NCBI GenBank assembly: GCA_000827265.1 | Contig: KN834807.1 | Span: 194,473-258,472, forward strand | DNA: 64,000 nucleotides | Direction: 5' to 3' | DNA from: Collybiopsis luxurians FD-317 M1 | Lineage: Eukaryota > Basidiomycota > Agaricomycetes > Agaricales > Omphalotaceae | Part shown: piece by piece, positions 57,308 through 64,000 of the stretch | How the letters are laid out: each line of letters opens with the position of its first letter | Numbering within the stretch: the stretch's first letter is position 1 | Notes under the pieces: model-generated | What the model was told of the DNA's origin: nothing | Seen by the model: the letters and a program-made list of their open reading frames with translations, nothing else | The model's database searches: none | Translations under genes and position numbers: made by a program

Positions 57308-60179
57308 TTACTTCGACTTCAGCGTTTCGACGAATTGCTCGAACGATGTTGCAATTCTTGAAAGACTGTCTTTTATGCTCGAAAGATTATGGTCAATGGA
57401 AGTTAGCCGTTGGTTCAACTCTTCTGGTATAGTGAGTTGCGTCGATGAACCAGCCACACCATATGAAGAGTTCACGGCTCCTGCTGCAGTTTTTGGAGTT
57501 TCCGGAACAACATCATCAAACTGGTCATCGAGGAGCGGAGGCAGTGAAGGAGCATAAGGCTCTAGCCCCGGGAACTTGGTCATCTCCGTTGCATATTGTA
57601 TAGGTCGTGTTTCGTTATCAACCCCTTCGAGTTCTGGACATGCTACATATCCGAGGCAAGCAAATCCTTTCGTTCCAATAATGTCCTTGGTGATAAGGAT
57701 TTTGAATGCGTAGAGTCGTTGGCAAGAGAGATCTATGAGAGCCCAGCATTTCCATGACCAAGCGTTGGTCTTTCCCGGATTGTTGTTTTGACCAAAATTA
57801 GTATCAATTTCCGATTCACCCAGTTTGAGTGCCTTATAGATGGTTTTCTTCATCCAATCCTGGCCCACAGTGTTGTTCCCTATCACCAGTGAAAACTGGC
57901 CTCCAAGAGGGCCCATTGCATTGCCTTTAATAACATGTACTCCATACCGCCCCAGGGTATGGGGATCATCGATGTAGAAAAAAGCAATATCTTTCGGCAT
58001 CGCCTTTTGAGGTTCAAGTGCTGGAGAAACATAATCAATAACGAGGGAACATTCCTCCTCTTCAACATCCGTCAAGACCAGCTTCATTCGAAGAGGACGT
58101 TCTCGAGCAACAAATGAGCTGCGCTGCCATGGCATTTCAATATTTGTTTCCCCTTCAGACCGAGGCACGACGACAGTGAATTTCATTGTCCAGGTCTGGC
58201 GGGGATCAATGGTAACTGGGAGGACAATCCGATCTTCCAACTGGATTGATTGGGCCGGCTTGTAACTTTCATCACCAATAAGACGATAAAAAGCGGTGAC
58301 GGATGAAATAGAAATTGGCTCCATGGACTTGGGTGGGTGTTTATTGAAAACAGATATAGTCCCCGAGAAGAGATCGTGTTTTGATGACCAAGAATTAGCA
58401 CTTAGTGGTGGATCGGAGACCACTTTTAGCACTATTGGAAGGTTCGGCGAGGTACGGGTTTTGAAGTCCTTTCGAACTTCACGAAGTGCTTTTTCAGGTA
58501 AAGTGGCACTGACTCGTTGTACCTCGGGTAGAACGTACGGTGTGCTCGGCCTGTAGGAACGCAGACCGCCTTCCGATATGGCCTGGACCTCACCAGACAA
58601 GGTGGCAGCAGCAATATTGATGGGACAAAATCGAATGAACGGCGTAGACGACGTGGACGCTTTTACTGTGATGGTGATCCCCGTAATGACTCCTTCAGCA
58701 GATAGCACCCATTCCGCCATAGCATACTGCTCCTTGGAGCGAGACGTTCGAAATATAACCGTCTGATGAGTGATATCGGCGACCTTTGAAGCAACCTCGA
58801 GTTCATAGGTGTTGAAAGTCTTGAACAAGTATGGGGTGGAGATCGATACTTTTCCTACTGTGACGAGGATCGTAGGCAATTCGGGAATAGCACCACGAGA
58901 TTTCCAGCGAAGAAGACGACCCACAGAAGCTGTAATTTTGTCCCAGGTGTCGAAGTTCACATCTTCAACGCTGGTCCATTTATCGACCGTATCTACGTAA
59001 CCAGTGATATCTCCTGCAAAGTCGAAAAAGTTCCCGTAAACGTAGTCGCAGTGGTGCTCGGAACGATGGCGTCCTGCCTGGCATGGATTGCTTGTGCTAC
59101 AACATGCATAGGTTTTATTCCGGGAATCATACCTTGCTCGATGGAAGGAGCAAGATTTCTTTCCATTGGTAGAATCATGGTACTCTTCGCCACATTGGAC
59201 ACAGACAAACTTCTGCTCCTTAGACGACTCTGTCATCTGTGCAGCCAGTCCCTTGATACCTTCGATCACGGACGCGCTGACGCTCTCATTGAGGGACTCT
59301 TCCAAACGGTCCTGGTTTTGCTGCAAAACCTCGGTAATATTGGTGTTGAGTTGCTCCATGACTTTTTCATCAACGGAAAGTTTCATCTCGCTCGCAAATC
59401 GCTTTACAAGCTCTTCGCTTCCTTTGACAGCGTCCAGCCCTCCGTGAGCGGCAACAAACTTTTCTGCAGCCTCGTCTTCGGGGTCCGAAGGAACAGGTCG
59501 AGTGAGGATGTCCAACTGAGCACTCTGATGGATCTGAAGACTGACCATCAAGTCATTTGTGCAGTCCTTGAGTGAAGTGGCGCAGGACGCAAAACGGTCC
59601 TTGTTATGAACACTGAGACGTCGAGCAATAGCGCTCTGTTTTCGGTAGGTTTGGATAAGTGCTGCGGATTTTTTGAGAACGTCGTTCATACGATCAATGA
59701 TCTGCCGCGTCGAGTCCGTGACTGTGATGTTCTTCAGAGCAGGAAGGTGGCTTAGCATGAAAGTTACGCGCTGAACGAGGTCGGTGCACTTTGCGTCGAC
59801 ATCTCGGGCACGCTGTTCAACAGCAATTATGGCCTTTATGATTACGAACGCCGGGGCGACAAAAGGCATGACTTTTCCAAGGTCAGCCAAGCTATCCATC
59901 ACGGTTAACGCATGCTGGATATAGTCTGTCGCAGTAGAAGCAGCAACATTCAAGGAACCAGTATCACCGTCCCCCCCAGTAGTAACGGCAGTGCCGGCTG
60001 TGTCCTTGACATTGTTCACAACACCAACAGCTGCCTGCATCACGCCGACGGTGGCCCCGGAGCCTCCGCTAGAGATTTGGACTTCACTTTTATAAATTTT
60101 GCCGCGGCCTTCAGCGTCGAGCCCAAAGAGCTCGGTCGGGATACCCTGCAGAGGTCCAGAGTTGTCATCTATGAACCTG
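57308..60179 (-). CDS. large single-exon protein: helical bundle, Cys/His cluster, beta-rich region, C-terminal coiled coil; 5' end unresolved
   Basis: About 955 codons are open without an intron. Counting from the first codon of the open frame at 60202, residues about 85-235 are alpha-helical with VMPFVAPAFVIIKAIIAVEQ and RLSVHNKDRFASCATSLKDC, resembling the four-helix N-terminal cell-death domains of MLKL/HeLo type (inference by pattern). Residues about 333-395 hold FVCVQCGEEYH, SCSFHRARYDS and ACCSTSNPCQAGRHRSEHHC, a likely zinc-binding module. Residues about 560-760 look beta-rich. The C-terminus (EELNQRLTSIDHNLSSIKDS onward) is a coiled coil. The frame has no ATG at its 5' end: CTAAC followed by TTCTTCAG at about 60180 looks like an intron acceptor, so an upstream exon is implied, yet only about 150 bases separate it from the peroxiredoxin-like gene. 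I know no named family for the whole protein. Confidence 0.6.
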
Positions 60180-60335
60180 AAGAAGAGGTTAGAAGTGTCC
60201 AAGCATGTGGATAGATGATTCCATACTGGAGCATTTGACTCAACCCATTGCTAAGGGAAGAGGGATATGCTAATATCAGTCGAATAATTTTTCTAGGATC
60301 CACAAGAAATGCTGTATTAGGCTAGAAGTTTTAAT

Positions 60336-60864
60336 CTAATACGTATCAATTGACATGGACCAGTAGATGAAATGACCCACGCTTGACGTTACACCTTTCG
60401 AGTTGCCTTGAGGCAACATTCCGTACAAGCTTGAAATCCTGCCCTGGTCATCTGCTATCTGCACAGATAGATCAGAGTACAACCTAAGTTGTGACATGAA
60501 ATGACTCACAATCTCAACATCCCTTCCTGAAAGAGGCTGTTGACCGTAGTGCTGGCGCAACAATGTCTTCCAATGAAGACTCTCGGTAGGCCAGTTTCTT
60601 GAAAATCCAATAACTTTGATGCTACGGTGCTGAATATCTGGTAATTTATGTGCCAGCTCGGTAAGCTCATTCATAAAGGCTGAACCAGGGTGCGAGAACG
60701 CTATGGACTGAGAATAGATGAGGATGACAACACGGTGGGCATCGTTCTTGACGCACCCATGATTCCCCAATCCATTGGTGAAATTTGAGAGGGCCCGAGG
60801 CGGCGCTACATTCAAAGTTTGGAGCGATAGCTCCTACAATGAGATTTGGTTGTGTGTAGGCCAT
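60336..60864 (-). CDS. truncated peroxiredoxin-like protein lacking the peroxidatic cysteine
   Basis: The ATG at 60864 opens MAYTQPNLIVGAIAPNFECS and SGPLKFHQWIGESW, the N-terminus of 1-Cys (Prx6-type) peroxiredoxins. An intron (about 60711-60762) joins SIAFSHPGSAFMNELTELAH and IKVIGFSRNWPTESLHWK. Active members read HPGDFTPVCTTE here; this protein has HPGSAFMNELTE, two residues shorter and with no Cys, so peroxidase activity is not expected. After a second intron, IADDQGRISSLYGMLPQG leads into a short tail and the TAA at 60338-60336, so the family's C-terminal domain is missing (roughly 130-140 residues against about 220). It is either a decaying gene or a non-catalytic derivative. It is immediately upstream of, and co-oriented with, the large helical-bundle ORF. 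Confidence 0.65.
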
Positions 60865-61839
60865 GTTTATTCTTTTTGTGGGGATGCCACACGGTCAATC
60901 GAGAAAGGCTATTTATCCAACCTGCACTGTTACCTAGACATTTAATCATTTGATAGTTGCTTGCGCCGAACTTTTAAGTTCAAACAGATGAGCTGATGAG
61001 ATTGTACAGTTTCTGGACCTGTTTCGACTGTGTAAAGATAGTGTAAGTAGTCGAAAACTAGTAAATGACATATTCAATCCTGTATCCTTGTGTAAGACAT
61101 CAGGTAAGTACCTTTTCTTGCGCCAGGTACCAGACTTAACCTGACCATAACTCCAGCTGCAACTTCGCCTGAAGATTTTGCTATCATGTCGGGCGGCCTC
61201 GCGAGCCAGATTTGTTCAACTCTTCCCTGAAGTTATTTATATCACGTCAGTATGTCGAATCTAAAATGTAAAATAGAACTTGACAGTCCAAACGATATAT
61301 ATCTGAATGTAAATTTCCGTCATACCTGACTGATGACAGCATACGGGTATCAAAATGATCAGTTTAATGATACTTAATCCAAGCAGCGCATTCGACAAGG
61401 TACAGAACAGATGACTTTGAAAAAACAAAACCATGGATAGCATGCCTTCTTCAGGCTTTTGCTGTTTATACCTGGGCATCCTCACTCAGTTCCTTTCGTT
61501 ATATCAAGTAATTTGTATATTGGAAGGCATCAGTTGTTGAGATCACGAAGGTCTTGTGGTCTCGTTCAATCAATTACTATTGGTCACTGTTGAGTATCAG
61601 AAGAGCTCGAGGATAGCATTGAGCTGCTGCATTATGTATAGCGGCAGTGACCTGCAAGCAAGGCTCAATTCCAATTGCAAAACTATGTGCCCTAGTGGTT
61701 CAATATTATCTTGGGCTATTGAACATTGTAATTTCGATGGGGATGTATTGTTGGCAGAAAACAGAAAAGATGAAGCTGAAATTTGAGTAAGAAAGCTCAT
61801 GATCAGTTTATCTGACAAGTTCTGAGTCTAAGCAGATCC

Positions 61840-61990
61840 ATAGAGCAGAGAAGGTATTGTTTTGGCACACCACCGTCATAAAATGACGAGGCCATGTGTA
61901 AAGAATTGAAAGAATCTCTTGAGAACAATGAAAACTCGGATGTCGATATGCGTGTGGCCAAACCAGCACTAATTACGAGTGCATGGAATG
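61840..61990 (+). pseudogene. NOP58-derived gene fragment
   Basis: The stretch matches, codon by codon, the part of nop58 at about 56200-56342. GCCATGTGTAAAG pairs with GCTATGCGTAAAG, and AACTCGGATGTCGATATG with GACTCGGATGTCGACATG. Its translation (ENSDVDMRVAKPALIT) parallels nop58 ([15 protein letters not shown]). Upstream GGCACACCACCGTC pairs with GGCGCACCGCCGTC. A further weak match (RKKSDGNEEE) lies near 62200. It has no start codon and no other NOP58 exons nearby. Confidence 0.65.
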
Positions 61991-63583
61991 AAATGAAATG
62001 CCGAGTTATAGAGGTGGTGAATTCCGTGCCTGATCCTTAACAGGCAATTTTGAATTGATCTAAATTTTGTAATTTATATATTTTTAGCTTAGTGTTCACT
62101 GCATTGGATGCACCGAGAAAGAATGGGGCACGAGTCCCGCCACGCGCTAGCGCTGGCCCACTTATATGTCAAGTCACTCTTAAACCTCAAGCTCCATTGA
62201 GAAAGAAGTCCGACGGAAATGAAGAGGAAGGTTAGTGAGAATAAATCTTTATTTCACTGGAGTTCCATGGCGAAATTTTCTTTTCTTTTTGGCCACAATT
62301 TCCCTGAATAAATTCACACAAGATATGCGGCAACCTGCCTAGTGATAAGCAATGCTGATGTCATTTCTTGCACGTCTGCTCTTCAATTAGAATCTCTGGA
62401 TATGCATTTTCATTCGTGTTCAACAGGGCGACAACTTAACCTTAATAGGCAAAGTTTGTCCCGCTTGCTGCAATTCCGCATCTTAAGAGAAAGTTCTGGA
62501 CAGACTTCTGGCTAGTAATGCGCAATTTTGCCGTATAAGAGATGCTCCCTCCACTGCAGGAGCTCAGTGGAGGATTTACTGCTTTTGTTTACCCTCCTCT
62601 GTCACATCCCAACTCTTGTCGACCTTGATTTGACTGAGGTCCAGATTCCAATAAGTTTACTATGGGGAAAATCTGTTTAAGAGGGTGCCAGTATTTTACT
62701 TTCACTGTTGCCATTACCAAATCTACAAAGTCTTGTTGTTCCTTCACCTCTCACATATATCTTGACCAGAGCTGAGGCCTTACGCAATGTTGTGTTCTGG
62801 GGATTTTGAAATCTTAATGTCTCAGGGTCTCCCCGCTCCAAATGATATCCCAGATTGTGCAGATGTCAGGTTACTTTTTGACAATCTGTGTCTTGACCTT
62901 GAACAAATACATTATTTGCCTTCTAAAATAGTACAGCTGGGAAGGAGTGGGTATAGGAGGATGGCTCAGTGGTTTCCAAAGCTGGATTTTCTTTCATTTC
63001 TCGGAGCTGCTGCTTGAAAGATGTGAAGACAATCTGGGATACAAGGGGCATATGGAAAGCATAAGTAATGCATGTCAGTTCTTGTTTGAATCTTGATGCA
63101 ATGCAATTTGTTCTCAAGATTTTCAGATTGTTTCTTGATACTTGGGGTACATTAGAAACTCTTTGTGAGTTGCAATTCTATTTTGACAAATGCACAGTCC
63201 ACTCTAATCCAACCATGAATTGAAGCTCCAAATCTGGTTGCTAGATCCAAGATAAAGAAAGACTGTAGTGGGCTGATATATAGCCCAATACCATAGCTGA
63301 CTTCATCCTGTTTGTACTTAGACATTGTAGTGTCATTTCAACTCTCTGGCTTGGGCTAGCCATGGTCCTCTGAACACTTCTCCAGTGCTAGCTTTGTCAG
63401 TTCTGAGCTTCTGGATACCTTCGCAGAAAATTATGCATATCAGTGGGATGAAGCTGCAGCTGTAATTGTTGAATGCATACATGCACATCAAGGGAATCAA
63501 TAATGATCCACTGGCCATATGGGAAGCCCTCACAAGTAACCACACTGTCAAAGGTCTAGGTTCAGTTGTTGCTGTTTACAAAC

Positions 63584-64000
63584 TGTTAGGACCAGAACTA
63601 GAATTCAAGAGGAGTCGGATAGTGCAGGTTGAGTAAGTAATTACATTGAGGTTCACTGTAGTAGCTTAGTAGCAGGGTTCCACAAGGACCTGCATGTAAC
63701 AGGTAGCTGTGAGTGACTCAACAACTGTGTTCAGATGTGAGAAACATGTGGACTAGATACAAAAATGACTGAATAAGGCTAAGTGACCCCTGATAGGCAG
63801 TATGTATCAGTAGACTGAAGGTAAGAGCAGCAACAAAGTTGTAGGTGCAACTTCAGAGCTGCACAAGTTCAAAAGTATCAATTCAGAGCTCAATTGGGGT
63901 CCAAGCAATGCTAAACAGAACAAGTATATATATTTGGGACATATGAGAAGAGAATACAGGCAGAGAAAGCAAAAGGAGAAAGTAGCTAGATGAATAGGCA
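63584..64000. mobile_element. possible 5' part of an LTR, cut by the window end
   Basis: TGTTAGGACCAGAAC at 63584 has the TG start common to LTRs. The purine-rich sequence that follows, with a TATATATA box near 63926, would fit an LTR promoter region. No second LTR or internal coding region is in view, so this remains tentative. Confidence 0.2.

Larger units (their letters stand above)
60865..64000. other. gene-poor right end with gene fragments
   Basis: No intact gene is recognised. It holds a NOP58-derived fragment (61840-61990), an unrecognised open frame at 62787-63017 (+) and, from about 63584, sequence resembling the start of an LTR. Confidence 0.4.

Noticed and set aside
61261..61485. 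Minus-strand hydrophobic 74-codon frame
   Set aside because: No start context, splice partners or domain; AT-rich sequence gives hydrophobic codons by chance.

Overview
The window reads as nuclear DNA of a mushroom-forming basidiomycete (Agaricomycete). Protein-coding genes are cut by many short introns (about 48-80 nt, GT-AG, often with a visible CTAAC/CTGAC branch site). The gene set includes families typical of that group: a Crinkler-like NTPase, a DUF6534 membrane protein, a WSC-domain wall protein and eukaryotic DUF262 proteins. No rRNA, tRNA or CRISPR array was recognised.

Layout. 0.3-2.2 kb: Crinkler-like P-loop protein (+). 2.8-4.4 kb: AP-1 clathrin adaptor mu subunit (-), divergent from a class 3 diacylglycerol lipase (+, 4.6-7.2 kb). 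8.2-9.9 kb: DUF6534 membrane protein (-). 9.9-16.6 kb: gene-poor DNA with a 784-bp TA-flanked inverted-repeat element and a dispersed repeat. 16.6-18.6 kb: divergent pair SPT4 (-) and the mitochondrial glycine carrier HEM25 (+). 22.4-24.9 kb: secreted triple-WSC protein (+). 34.2-43.2 kb: a co-oriented housekeeping block of sugar transporter, MET2, ICP55 and a DUF3835 (URI/Bud27-like) protein. 50.2-52.7 kb: FAD-linked lactone-oxidase-like enzyme (-). 54.3 kb: small MYND-finger gene (-). 54.7-56.7 kb: NOP58 (+). 57.3-60.2 kb: a long ORF with a helical bundle and a Cys/His cluster (-). 60.3-60.9 kb: a truncated peroxiredoxin-like gene lacking its catalytic cysteine (-).

The main structural feature is a direct segmental duplication. 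DNA at about 26.2-33.0 kb (copy A) and 42.9-48.3 kb (copy B) is homologous, and each copy carries one apparently intact DUF262 gene. Copy A begins inside a decayed 3' end of the DUF3835 gene whose full version abuts copy B, so copy B is the likely source. Copy A has since gained a TA-flanked MITE (empty site preserved in B), a roughly 1-kb insertion and an internal duplication. Other traces of DNA turnover are a NOP58-derived fragment 5 kb downstream of NOP58, an intronless partial copy of a short coding exon pair, and a second MITE at 53.5 kb.

The housekeeping genes cover vesicle traffic (AP-1), lipid hydrolysis, transcription elongation (Spt4), haem-related glycine import, methionine synthesis, mitochondrial protein processing and snoRNP assembly. 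They do not form one pathway. The most novel candidates are the 57.3-60.2 kb protein with its inactive peroxiredoxin neighbour, and the duplicated DUF262 locus.
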